64,000 nt of DNA from Syntrophothermus lipocalidus DSM 12680 (lineage in GTDB: Bacteria; Bacillota; Syntrophomonadia; Syntrophomonadales; Syntrophothermaceae). The position numbers were made by a program, and so were the translations under genes. The stretch covers positions 2,294,001 to 2,358,000 of the forward strand of contig NC_014220.1 in assembly GCF_000092405.1 (NCBI RefSeq), in the 5' to 3' direction. Each line of letters opens with the position of its first letter. The first letter of the stretch is position 1. The notes below the pieces were generated by a model. The model made no database searches, was not told where the DNA came from, and saw nothing but the letters and a program-made list of their open reading frames with translations. Positions 1 through 7,848 of this stretch are shown here, piece after piece.

Positions 1-165
1 GTCAACGCCGAGAGCCAGAATAGCTTTGGCCCCAACACCTTCGCCCTCTCGAATCAACCCCAACAAAATGTGTTCAGTCCCAACAGCCGGATGCCCAAGA
101 TTCCTGGCTTCTTCTTGAGCGTGTATTATAGCTCGCTGTGCTCTTTGCGTAAATCTTCTCAACAT
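1..165 (-). CDS. clpC: ATP-dependent Clp protease ATPase subunit ClpC, N-terminal part (cut by window edge)
   Basis: The visible 55 codons encode the start of the Clp N-domain: MLRRFTQRAQRAIIHAQEEA, then GTEHILLGLIREGEG, a typical ClpC repeat-I signature. ClpC is the AAA+ unfoldase that pairs with ClpP. In Bacillus its N-domain binds proteins marked with phosphoarginine by McsB. The ATG at 165 has a strong AAGGGGGG ribosome-binding site about 7 nt upstream and lies 21 nt after the mcsB stop, so the gene is the fourth member of the ctsR-mcsA-mcsB-clpC operon. The AAA+ modules lie beyond position 1 and cannot be checked. Confidence 0.93.
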   Translation of the reverse strand, partial: MLRRFTQRAQRAIIHAQEEARNLGHPAVGTEHILLGLIREGEGVGAKAILALGVD

Positions 166-186
166 TTAAAAACCCCCCTTTGGTTT

Positions 187-1257
187 TTATTGTTTTTTCC
201 CAGTCAGCTTTTCCTTAATTATTTCAGCTCTTTTCAGGTCTCGCTCTACTGGATCCATTTCTTTCCCTGCCGCCTTTTGCAGGTGAGCAGGCTTAATCGC
301 GACTATCAGCTCGTTCAAAACCTGGCGATTGACCCATGTTATAATACCCAGATCCATCCCCATGCGCACGTCTGACAGTAAACCCAGAGCTTCGTTCGAA
401 GTTATCATCCTGGCATTAGTCAGTAAACCATAGGACCTGAGTATGCGGTCTTCAAGTTGGAACTTCATTTCTTTAAGCAGTCCATTTCTCAAGTATCTCT
501 CCTGTTCAACAATCTGTATGACCACCGTCCAAAGGTTGTTGATTATATCCTCCTCGGTCTGCCCGAGCGTAACCTGGTTTGATACCTGGTAAAACCTGCC
601 GGTAGCCTCAGTCCCCTCCCCGTACATGCCCCTTACTGTCAACCCGAATTGGGTTACGTTTTGAATCAGAGAGTTGATCTGATTGGTCATGGCGGTTGCT
701 GGTAAATGAAGCATGACTGACGTTCTCATGCCGGTTCCAACATTAGTCGGGCAAGCAGTCAGGTATCCACGTCTCGAATCAAAAGCGTAGTCTAGACTTT
801 CCTCGAGCTTGTCATCAACCGTCTGGGCATACTTGTATGCCTGGTTTACCTGCAGACCAGACAACAGACACTGAATACGCAAGTGATCTTCTTCGTTTAC
901 CATTATGGCCACGGAACCGTCATAGTTGACAGCTACGCCGCGATAAGGCGAATTGCTTTCGGCATGTTCAGGGCTAATCAGATGCTTTTCCACCAAAATA
1001 GTACGGTCCAGGGGAGAGAGCTGGCTCAAAGACACCAGTTCCAGCCCCCGAAAAATACCTTCCTCATTCTCAGGTAGAGCTGCACGGATTTTTTGCATCA
1101 ACTGTTTTCCCGTAGCCTCGTCCGTCAAATGCGGAAAAGGTAATTGATTCAAGTTCCTTGCCAGCCTTACTCTTGTGCTTATGACTATATCCGACTCGGG
1201 GCCAGCAGCATCCATCCAACTCACGTAGGTGCGATTAAGGATGTCGGTTATGCCCAC
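187..1257 (-). CDS. mcsB: Protein arginine kinase McsB
   Basis: The 356-residue protein belongs to the phosphagen (guanidino) kinase family but acts on protein arginine. The nucleotide-binding signature STRVRLARN is at about residues 27-35, and the family cysteine motif ACPTNVGTG places the conserved Cys at residue 169. McsB phosphorylates arginines, inactivating CtsR and marking substrates for ClpC-ClpP. The GTG start is preceded by GAGAGGGGG and sits 6 nt after the mcsA stop, so the two are translationally linked. Length matches the family (about 355-365). The full catalytic core is present. Confidence 0.95.
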   Translation of the reverse strand: MGITDILNRTYVSWMDAAGPESDIVISTRVRLARNLNQLPFPHLTDEATGKQLMQKIRAALPENEEGIFRGLELVSLSQLSPLDRTILVEKHLISPEHAESNSPYRGVAVNYDGSVAIMVNEEDHLRIQCLLSGLQVNQAYKYAQTVDDKLEESLDYAFDSRRGYLTACPTNVGTGMRTSVMLHLPATAMTNQINSLIQNVTQFGLTVRGMYGEGTEATGRFYQVSNQVTLGQTEEDIINNLWTVVIQIVEQERYLRNGLLKEMKFQLEDRILRSYGLLTNARMITSNEALGLLSDVRMGMDLGIITWVNRQVLNELIVAIKPAHLQKAAGKEMDPVERDLKRAEIIKEKLTGKKQ

Positions 1258-1263
1258 GCTACT

Positions 1264-1803
1264 CTACCCCCTCTCCTCTCCGGTCTTTTTCTCCAATTCC
1301 TTTATCTTGTCTCGCAATTCGGCGGCCTTTTCGTATTGTTCCCGTTTTATGGCTGCCTGAAGTTGTTTCTTCAAGTCCTCTATCATTTGCTTCAATTCGA
1401 ACTTCCCTCCAGCTCGCCGGGGAACTTTCCCTGCGTGCTTAGTGTTACCGTGAATCCGGCGCAAGACCGGTTCAATTTCTTGTTCAAAAGTCGTGTAGCA
1501 TTCGCTGCACCCCAAGCGACCTATTTGTCCGATTTGCTGAAAACTCATGCCGCACTTGGGACAATTTTGGACCCGTGTCCTGGGAGTAGGAGCTATTTCT
1601 CCCATCACAGGAACTTCCTGTCCGAATATGCTGCCCAGCAGCTTGGGCAAAGAGAAATAATTATCAAACTTCAATACATGGGTACCTTTCTGAGCAGCAC
1701 ACTCCTCGCATAGATGCATCTCGGTTTTCTGCCCGTCGTGAATCTGAGTTATGTGAACCGTAGCGGGTTTCATCTTGCATTCTTCACAATACAAACCGCA
1801 CAC
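1264..1803 (-). CDS. mcsA: McsA, zinc-finger activator of McsB kinase
   Basis: The 179-residue protein has paired cysteine clusters at its N-terminus (Cys 2, 6, 9, then CEEC at 32-35) and a second CPKC...CSEC module near residues 80-103. A UVR-type coiled segment (LKQMIEDLKKQLQAAIKREQ) lies at the C-terminus. McsA is known to bind and stimulate McsB and to contribute to CtsR control. Its place between ctsR and mcsB is the standard Firmicute order. Zinc binding is inferred from the CxxC pairs. Confidence 0.93.
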   Translation of the reverse strand: MCGLYCEECKMKPATVHITQIHDGQKTEMHLCEECAAQKGTHVLKFDNYFSLPKLLGSIFGQEVPVMGEIAPTPRTRVQNCPKCGMSFQQIGQIGRLGCSECYTTFEQEIEPVLRRIHGNTKHAGKVPRRAGGKFELKQMIEDLKKQLQAAIKREQYEKAAELRDKIKELEKKTGEERG

Positions 1804-1824
1804 CCCCTTGGCCCTCTCTTGGCC

Positions 1825-2262
1825 CTAGTTTTCGCTTCGCAGCCATTGTATTATGGCTTCTAACATCCTGGCCCGAATCACGTCAGCCTGTTCTCCTAGT
1901 TGCCCCAAAACCTGGTTATCTATTAAAGCCCCAATCAGACGCGCCTCTCTCCCGTTTAACAACCCTTGCTGGATCAAAGCGTCAACCCAGTCACAGGCCT
2001 CGGCCTGTGAATACCTAATTTTTTTCACCAAACCAGAACCTTTGATTCGCCTAATCCTCACATACCCTTTCCCTCCCCTTCTGCTTTCTATTACAAATCC
2101 TTCCTCAGGGGTAAACCGGGTAGCCAGTACGTAAGTAATCTGTGAAGGCACGCAGTTAAAAGTCTCTGCCAACTCAGTCCTCTGCAACTCCAGAGTCTTG
2201 CTTTCACTTCTTTCAATAAGTACTTTTATATACTCCTCTATCTTGTCTGCCAGGCTCTTCAT
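1825..2262 (-). CDS. ctsR: CtsR, repressor of class III stress genes
   Basis: The 145-residue protein begins MKSLADKIEEYIKVLIERS and carries the winged helix region LQRTELAETFNCVPSQITYV, followed by the glycine-rich loop ESRRGGKGYVRI characteristic of CtsR. This loop contacts DNA and senses heat in Bacillus homologues. CtsR represses clp genes until heat or McsB releases it. The gene opens its operon. A near-consensus CtsR box lies between the promoter and the ATG (2273-2289), so it is very likely autoregulated. The ATG has a GGGAGG ribosome site that touches the operator. Confidence 0.95.
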   Translation of the reverse strand: MKSLADKIEEYIKVLIERSESKTLELQRTELAETFNCVPSQITYVLATRFTPEEGFVIESRRGGKGYVRIRRIKGSGLVKKIRYSQAEACDWVDALIQQGLLNGREARLIGALIDNQVLGQLGEQADVIRARMLEAIIQWLRSEN

Positions 2263-2272
2263 ATAAACCTCC

Positions 2273-2289
2273 CTTGACTTTCTTTGACC
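2273..2289 (-). promoter_or_regulatory. CtsR operator in front of ctsR
   Basis: Read on the minus strand the site is GGTCAAAGAAAGTCAAG. This fits the known CtsR heptad direct repeat, RGTCAAA-NAN-RGTCAAA, with one mismatch at the last base. It starts about 10 nt downstream of the predicted -10 box and ends next to the ribosome-binding site, so bound CtsR would cover the transcription start and early leader. Confidence 0.85.
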
Positions 2290-2298
2290 TTCGCTTTT

Positions 2299-2327
2299 AT
2301 TCTATACCGCCTGTTTCTGTTTGTCAA
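2299..2327 (-). promoter_or_regulatory. Sigma-A type promoter of the ctsR-mcsA-mcsB-clpC operon
   Basis: On the minus strand a perfect -35 hexamer TTGACA (2327-2322) is followed after 17 nt by TAGAAT (2304-2299). The predicted start of transcription is near 2292, directly abutting the CtsR box. Confidence 0.75.
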
Positions 2328-2332
2328 CCAAC

Positions 2333-2388
2333 GTCAAAAAAAATCAAGCCAGAGTCGCTGCCCGTCTGTGAGGGACAATAACCCTGGC
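2333..2388 (-). terminator. Probable terminator after the FtsA-like gene
   Basis: Just after the stop at 2402 the minus strand can pair GCCAG with CTGGC across a roughly 30-nt loop, and this is followed by TTGATTTTTTTT. The stem is short, so this is a moderate prediction. It would separate the FtsA-like gene from the ctsR promoter. Confidence 0.45.
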
Positions 2389-2401
2389 CTTATTATTTCC
2401 T

Positions 2402-4552
2402 TTAGTGTGCTTTCAGTATCTCTCCATCCCAGAATATCTCGATCTCGCTGCCGTCGAAAATGGGAGTAGTAAAACCGGCCTTTTCTCCGTTGACCCGCAT
2501 CACCAGTTGCCCTTTGCCCACGCGGCCCAGATCAATATGTCCTAGTACATCACTCAGTATGGCACCTCCGTCGCTCTCCGTAACCTCAATATCTGCGCCG
2601 TCTATAAGGTAATCGTCCAGGGAAACAACTCGTCCATTCATGCGAACCGACCATCGGCTGTAGGGTAACTCCACGCTCTTTCCGTTGACGGTAAGCTTCA
2701 TCGATTTCACCGGTCGTTCGGGCAAAACATCTCGCACCCTCGGAGCGAGCGCTTTCAGCTTGTACTCGACTTTGCTGCCAAAAAGCACATACTCATCCAT
2801 GCCAGCCGGTCGCCCGTTGACCTGAACTTCACAAGCCAGCCATCGTACGCTCACAGGCTTATCGTTTAAACGAAGGGTAACGATTTTTTCTTCCAGGTAC
2901 TCTTCCCCAACACCGGACTTCTGCAATATTTCTCGGACCGAGTTTTGAAGGCTGTACTGTATCTTCGCCCTATCCGGCACCGGATCGTCCAAGGCTGCTG
3001 CCTGACCGTTCATCGAAATTGTCGGCAGTATATTGACCTTTTGGCCATTTACGTAGACTTCACCGCCGGCATCTTTAACAATGTCCCTTACCGTACACTG
3101 AGCGTCGCTTCCGTCTTGGCCTTTGACGTAGTCAATCACTGCTCCATCATGCACAACTGTATCGAGGGTAGCCTGCTTACCGTCTACTTTTATTACCGGG
3201 CTTGTCCCCAGCCCTCCTTTTATCACCTTAACGACACCGTTTACGTCGACCGTAAGCCCTAATCCAGGTTTTCCGTATAGTTGCTGAAGACTTATACCTG
3301 CACTTAACAAAGCGGTGGCTACCGTTGTTTCTTTAAGACCCCATACCGGAACCTCTCTCTGGTTAACGACCACCCGCATAAACGGTAACGGCTTTCCTTC
3401 CAAGGCTTTGAACCCTATTCCCAAGGGAGTAACCCCTTGTGGACCTTGTAAAGAAGGGAATTCTCCCTGGATCTCTTTGACGGCTTCCCGCGTTCTGATC
3501 CCCACCCGGTTAGCGGGCAGTTCCAGGCAATCAGCTAGTTCCTGCAAAAACCGGGGAGTTAGACTCCCACCCCCTACACAGATGACCGCATCTGGCGCCT
3601 TCTGATTCAAAACCAGTATTTCCCGCGCCACCCTTACTGCCAACTCCCGCACCACTATGCGAATTACCTCTATCGCTTCTGACGTTTGCACTTCAATCGA
3701 ATTCCCTAATACATCTTCAAACTTGATTTTTTCATTTTCTCCCAGCCGGCACTTTACGTTTTCGGCGGTGTTGAAATCGAGCAAATACTCTTCTGCTATC
3801 CTCTCTGTAACCTCGTCCCCGCCAATGGGAACCATCCCGTAAGCGGTGATAGTCCCCTTCTTTACAACAGCTATGTCGGACGTACCCGCCCCTACGTCCA
3901 CCAAAGCCAGGTTCAGCAACCTCATTCTTGGTGGGATAGCCACGCTCATAGCCGCAATCGGCTCTAGGGTCAGACTGTACATCTCAAGCCCGGCTTTGCG
4001 TAACGCGGATAATAGGCTGTCAACCACCACCCGGGGAAGAAAAGTGGCTATTACCTTTACTCTCACCTCGCTGCCTACTTGCCCAACCAGGCTGCCGATG
4101 ACCTGTCCTTCCAAGTAGTAGTTGATAACACTGTAGCCAACACAAAAGTACCCTTCCCCGCCCTCCTCGCCTTCAGCCGAAGCTATCTTGATTTGCGCTT
4201 CTTGTACAGCTTCAAGCTCTAGAGCATGCACTTCTTCCCTGGTGAATTCCTGGAAATAATCTCTCTGTCTTTCCACTTCACCGGTGGCTGTGCGCAGGGC
4301 TCGCCCCGCCGCTGCTACGGCCGCTTGATTCAGTTGCATTTTTAGTTCATCTTCCAGTTCTTTCTTAATACGGTTAATAACCGCTGCCACGGCTTCGACA
4401 TCGTGTATCTGCCCATCATACATAGCCCGGGTTTCATGTTCTATTGTCCGAGCCCCTAAGATTCGGATATCTGATGCGTTCTTTTCTAACACAAGTCCTG
4501 TCACCGTGCGGGTACCTACGTCCAGAGCAAACACTCGCTGGCTTTCGGACAC
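2402..4552 (-). CDS. FtsA-like actin-fold ATPase with C-terminal repeat array
   Basis: The 716-residue protein has an N-terminal FtsA/actin-like ATPase domain (about 1-385): phosphate-1 motif ALDVGTRTVTG (9-19), phosphate-2 motif LVDVGAGTSDIAVV (217-230), adenosine motif VICVGGGS (323-330), and a segment at about 80-170 that could be the FtsA 1C/SHS2 domain. Ordinary FtsA is about 420 residues and ends in an amphipathic helix. Here roughly 320 extra residues (about 395-710) hold repeated units with the pattern VNG-x-x-V ... DG-x-x-I, resembling beta-grasp modules. The start is GTG with a GGGGGGAT ribosome site. No FtsZ gene is adjacent. It may be a scaffold in division or wall synthesis rather than FtsA itself. 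Confidence 0.75.
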   Translation of the reverse strand: MSESQRVFALDVGTRTVTGLVLEKNASDIRILGARTIEHETRAMYDGQIHDVEAVAAVINRIKKELEDELKMQLNQAAVAAAGRALRTATGEVERQRDYFQEFTREEVHALELEAVQEAQIKIASAEGEEGGEGYFCVGYSVINYYLEGQVIGSLVGQVGSEVRVKVIATFLPRVVVDSLLSALRKAGLEMYSLTLEPIAAMSVAIPPRMRLLNLALVDVGAGTSDIAVVKKGTITAYGMVPIGGDEVTERIAEEYLLDFNTAENVKCRLGENEKIKFEDVLGNSIEVQTSEAIEVIRIVVRELAVRVAREILVLNQKAPDAVICVGGGSLTPRFLQELADCLELPANRVGIRTREAVKEIQGEFPSLQGPQGVTPLGIGFKALEGKPLPFMRVVVNQREVPVWGLKETTVATALLSAGISLQQLYGKPGLGLTVDVNGVVKVIKGGLGTSPVIKVDGKQATLDTVVHDGAVIDYVKGQDGSDAQCTVRDIVKDAGGEVYVNGQKVNILPTISMNGQAAALDDPVPDRAKIQYSLQNSVREILQKSGVGEEYLEEKIVTLRLNDKPVSVRWLACEVQVNGRPAGMDEYVLFGSKVEYKLKALAPRVRDVLPERPVKSMKLTVNGKSVELPYSRWSVRMNGRVVSLDDYLIDGADIEVTESDGGAILSDVLGHIDLGRVGKGQLVMRVNGEKAGFTTPIFDGSEIEIFWDGEILKAH

Positions 4553-4643
4553 CTTATCCCCCCTTTCAACCCTTTTCTCTTTTTCTATTCGTCAAGCCCG
4601 GTTTGACTCCTTCCCTTCTCGGTTCGGAGAGGAAACAGGCCTT

Positions 4644-5408
4644 TCACGGTTCCAGACGAAACAATCCCAGTTTTTGCCGCCATACCGCAAAAACAAACCG
4701 AGGTAAGGCCAACTGCCTACGCCACCGCCGAGGTTCTGTGACAAGACGGTAAAGCCACTCCAAGTTCAAGCGTATAAACAGCTTGGGAGCCCTTTTGACC
4801 TGTCCTGAAAGCACATCTAAACTTCCCCCTATACCCAATGCCACCGGCACACCAAGTTCAGCCAAATGACGGTTAATCCAAAATTCCTGATAGGGAGCAC
4901 CTAAAGCCACCAGTAACAGGTCAGGCTTCGCTTCTTTAATCTCCCTCACAACCTCTGCGGTTTCCTGCTGTTGGAAATAACCGTGGTGGGTCCCGACAAT
5001 CTCGAGTCCGGGAAACCTGGCCACCATCCGAGCTGCAGCTTCCTCAGCAACTCCCGGCTTGGCACCCAGTAAGTACAATCTCCAACGTAGTTTTGAGGCC
5101 AGCTCAGCCAAAGCTAGGGTCAGGTCTATACCCGTAACCCTCTCCCTGGCTCTGTGTCCTAAAAACCGAGCAGCCCAGACTACCCCGGCACCGTCCAAGG
5201 TCACCAGATGAGCCCGGTTGATGATGTCTCGTAGCGGTTTTTGCCGGGAGGCAGCATACACCATCTCCGCGTTGGCGGTGACGACCTGGTGAGGGGTCCT
5301 CTCCTCCACGAATCGTTTTATAACAGACAAGCTCTGCTCCATATCTACCAGATCCAGGCGGCAGCCTAGGATATAAGCTTGATCGAACCCAATTTCCTTT
5401 GCTCGCAT
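4644..5408 (-). CDS. tagA: WecG/TagA/CpsF family glycosyltransferase (GT26)
   Basis: The 254-residue protein contains the GT26 hallmarks: TANAEMVYAA near residue 44, LYLLGAKPGVAEEAA, DLLLVALGAPYQEFWI and the C-terminal GIGGSLDVLSGQVKRAP. Members transfer N-acetylmannosamine (or a related sugar) to undecaprenyl-PP-GlcNAc, starting wall teichoic acid or a secondary cell wall polymer. It lacks transmembrane segments and should act at the inner membrane face. Because SLH proteins are abundant in this window, a role in the polymer they bind is plausible but inferred. The start is ATG, with GAGGAGAG 10 nt upstream. Confidence 0.85.
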   Translation of the reverse strand: MRAKEIGFDQAYILGCRLDLVDMEQSLSVIKRFVEERTPHQVVTANAEMVYAASRQKPLRDIINRAHLVTLDGAGVVWAARFLGHRARERVTGIDLTLALAELASKLRWRLYLLGAKPGVAEEAAARMVARFPGLEIVGTHHGYFQQQETAEVVREIKEAKPDLLLVALGAPYQEFWINRHLAELGVPVALGIGGSLDVLSGQVKRAPKLFIRLNLEWLYRLVTEPRRWRRQLALPRFVFAVWRQKLGLFRLEP

Positions 5409-5448
5409 TGAACTTGTACTCTCCTCAGTGTCCCGTGTCTAAAAAACG

Positions 5449-5551
5449 GCAACCACAGATTAACACTGATAAGTACAGATGGGCACTGATTTTTTGATTA
5501 ACAATAATCATCCGTGCCAATCTGTGAGCATCAGTGTTCATCTGTGGTTGC
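5449..5551. repeat. Large imperfect inverted repeat built from ACAGAT/CACTGAT units
   Basis: The left arm (5449-5490) and right arm (5507-5551) are near-perfect reverse complements, with a 16-nt loop between them. Each arm carries short internal motifs such as AACCACAGAT, AACACTGAT and ACAGAT. It lies in the 166-nt gap between the FlgG-like gene and tagA and contains no reading frame. Similar CCACAGAT-type intergenic palindromes occur scattered in many unrelated bacterial genomes. No long T-run follows on the minus strand, so it is not a classical terminator. Confidence 0.85.
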
Positions 5552-5574
5552 TTCAATTATTAGCGTACACTCGG

Positions 5575-6345
5575 TCACACAGCCCCTACCCGGTTGATGG
5601 CCGCATCCAAGGTTTGATCGTGGGCTTGGACAACTTTTTGGTTGGCCTCGTAGGCTCGCAATACGCTAATCAATTCTACCATTTCTTTGACTGCGACTAC
5701 ATTGGACAACTCCAAATAGCCCTGAATAACCTGTCCGTCTTCTACATCTACAGGCGTACCTGACGGATTCGTGAACAAGTCGTCGCCTGTCTTAACCAAC
5801 TCAGAATTATTTTCAAACCTGACAACCCTAAGAGTATCCAAGACCTCATCCCCAACCAGCAGGTTCCCCTTCTCATCTATGGTGAAGGTTTGATCCCCGA
5901 TGTTGATTGGGCCTGACCTACCGAGTACTGGATACCCTTGAGCGGTGGTCAGGATTCCGTCATCGCCGATCCTGAAACTACCATTTCTAGTATACTTCTC
6001 CCCTTGAGGAGTCTGAATCACAAAAAAACCGTCTCCCGCTATAGCCAGGTCCAAAGGGTTGTCCGTTTTTTGCACCGCGCCTGCCGAGAAGTCGGTGGAA
6101 ATAGTCTGTATCGCCGCACCTGTTCCCAGCCTGCCAATGGCTACTGGGGGTATGGGTTCTTCCTTGCCTGCTACCACTTTAACTTCACCCAAGCGGTTAA
6201 TCATCATATCAGGAAAAGCGGTGCAAACTGCCAAGTCTTTTTTGAACCCCGGTGTGCTGGCATTGGCGAGGTTGTTGGCTATGACATCCTGCTTAGCCAG
6301 CTGCAACAACATTCCCGAGCAGGCTGTATATAACCCCCTAATCAA
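5575..6345 (-). CDS. flgG: Flagellar rod/hook-basal body protein (FlgG/FlhO family)
   Basis: The 256-residue protein starts with the rod signature MIRGLYTACSGMLLQ and ANNLANASTPGFKKD, has the central NPLDLAIAGDGFFVI motif, and ends with the coiled region YLELSNVVAVKEMVELISV...RAYEANQKVV. These are the conserved termini of axial flagellar proteins. In B. subtilis the homologues flhO and flhP directly follow mbl; here a single copy does. The start is a TTG with GGGAGAT upstream. It should form part of the distal rod outside the membrane. Whether it is functionally FlgF or FlgG cannot be settled from one gene. Confidence 0.88.
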   Translation of the reverse strand: MIRGLYTACSGMLLQLAKQDVIANNLANASTPGFKKDLAVCTAFPDMMINRLGEVKVVAGKEEPIPPVAIGRLGTGAAIQTISTDFSAGAVQKTDNPLDLAIAGDGFFVIQTPQGEKYTRNGSFRIGDDGILTTAQGYPVLGRSGPINIGDQTFTIDEKGNLLVGDEVLDTLRVVRFENNSELVKTGDDLFTNPSGTPVDVEDGQVIQGYLELSNVVAVKEMVELISVLRAYEANQKVVQAHDQTLDAAINRVGAV

Positions 6346-6432
6346 AGTTTCATCTCCCTTCGTCCTCTAGGAGAACTCCATCTCTTATTATTTATCGTGG
6401 AATCCAATCCCATTCTTTAGCCGGTTTGACCT

Positions 6433-7461
6433 TTACAGTACCCTCCGGGGACCGCCTTTTTTGGCTTTTACCAATATGTCGAGGCTGGTGAGAACCTTCC
6501 CGGTACCTAGTGCCACACAACAAATAGCGTTTTCGGCCACATGCACCGGCAATCGGGTTTCTTGTGAAAGAAGGGTGTCGAGGCCTCTTAGCAGTGCACC
6601 GCCTCCTGTCATGACGATGCCTCGGTTCAATATGTCAGCCGCTAACTCGGGGGGAGTAATCTCCAACACACCTTTCACCGCATCGACTACGGCTTGGACC
6701 GGTTCCTGGATAGCGTACCAGCTTTCAACCGCGCTTACGCGAACCGTTTTGGGCAGCCCGGTGATTAAGTCACGTCCTTTGACTTCCAGGCCTTCATCTG
6801 GCTTTGTCGGGTCCGGATAAGCGGTACCGATTCTTATCTTGAGTTCTTCAGCAGTACGGTCCCCGATTAAAAGGTTGTACTCACGGCGAAGGTACCTGAC
6901 GATGGCCTCGTCAAACTTGTCTCCACCTACCCGCAGTGAAGTGTGACACACGATACCCCCTAGGGAAAGAACAGCTATGTCTGTAGTACCCCCGCCGATG
7001 TCGACCACCATGTTCCCGGCGGCCTCAGAAATGTTTATGCCTGCTCCCAGGGCCGCAGCGACTGGTTCCTCTATAAGATATGCTTGTCTTGCGCCTGCTG
7101 ACAAGGTTGCTTCCCGAACCGCCCGCTCCTCAACATCGGTGGCGCCAGTCGGTATACAGACAACTACTCGCGGTTTGAAAATCAGACGCCTGCCCACCAC
7201 TTTGCGAATAAAGTGAGCCAGCATTTTTTCCGTAACGTCGTAATCCGCGATAACCCCGTCTTTTAGTGGGCGGATAGCTACGATGGTCCCTGGAGTTCGG
7301 CCCAGCATGCGACGTGCTTCTTCTCCAACCGCTATTATCTTGTTACTCTGCTTCTCGATAGCTACTACTGAGGGTTCGTGAAGCACTATTCCTTTTCCTT
7401 TCACAAACACCAGTACACTAGCAGTTCCCAAGTCGATGCCGATATCTTCCGAAAAGAACAC
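6433..7461 (-). CDS. mbl: MreB-family cell-shape actin, Mbl
   Basis: The 342-residue actin-like protein has MreB motifs IGIDLGTASVLVF (phosphate 1), DIGGGTTDIAVLS (phosphate 2) and GGGALLRGLD near the C-terminus. It organises lateral wall synthesis from the inner membrane face. I place the start at the GTG at 7461 because AAAGGAGG lies directly upstream. A longer reading from 7491 would add ten residues translated through that ribosome site. The name Mbl rather than MreB follows from the spoIIID-mbl-flhO order seen in Bacillus and from the absence of mreC/mreD. Confidence 0.92.
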   Translation of the reverse strand: MFFSEDIGIDLGTASVLVFVKGKGIVLHEPSVVAIEKQSNKIIAVGEEARRMLGRTPGTIVAIRPLKDGVIADYDVTEKMLAHFIRKVVGRRLIFKPRVVVCIPTGATDVEERAVREATLSAGARQAYLIEEPVAAALGAGINISEAAGNMVVDIGGGTTDIAVLSLGGIVCHTSLRVGGDKFDEAIVRYLRREYNLLIGDRTAEELKIRIGTAYPDPTKPDEGLEVKGRDLITGLPKTVRVSAVESWYAIQEPVQAVVDAVKGVLEITPPELAADILNRGIVMTGGGALLRGLDTLLSQETRLPVHVAENAICCVALGTGKVLTSLDILVKAKKGGPRRVL

Positions 7462-7532
7462 GTGTATCCTCCTTTGGGCGAAAATTGCCACGGTTAGTCA
7501 ATGATTCTACTGCGAATCGGAAAAATCCTTTT

Positions 7533-7790
7533 TTAAGCCCTGTGCTGGGCCATGTATTTTTGCCTGGTAGCCTCACCGCCCCGCAAATGACGTTCCGCCT
7601 TGTTCTTATTTAGAATGGCCTTCACTGCTTCGGCCAGTTCCTTGTTTATCCGGGGTAGCCTTTCGGAAACATCTTTATGGACTGTGCTCTTGCTTATGCC
7701 GAACACTTCTGCTGCCTGCCGTACCGTCGCCGAGGTTCGGAGGATATACTGCCCGATTTTTACCGCCCGTTTCCTGATATAATTTTGCAT
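7533..7790 (-). CDS. spoIIID: SpoIIID, mother-cell sporulation transcription factor
   Basis: The 85-residue protein contains the helix-turn-helix TVRQAAEVFGISKSTVHKDV at about residues 22-41 and a basic C-terminal tail (RHLRGGEATRQKY), both typical of SpoIIID. In Bacillus it activates and represses mother-cell genes after sigma-E. It lies upstream of mbl, as in B. subtilis, with GGAAGGTGG as ribosome site. Its size matches the family (about 82-93). Confidence 0.95.
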   Translation of the reverse strand: MQNYIRKRAVKIGQYILRTSATVRQAAEVFGISKSTVHKDVSERLPRINKELAEAVKAILNKNKAERHLRGGEATRQKYMAQHRA

Positions 7791-7848
7791 TATGCCACCT
7801 TCCAGCCTTTTTGAAAAATATATTCACCTCCCGGAACAGCAAGAACAT

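Noticed and set aside
70-375. 101-codon plus-strand frame over clpC and mcsB
   Set aside because: It runs antisense through two well-supported genes and encodes a composition typical of antisense reading (many Ser, Leu, Phe).
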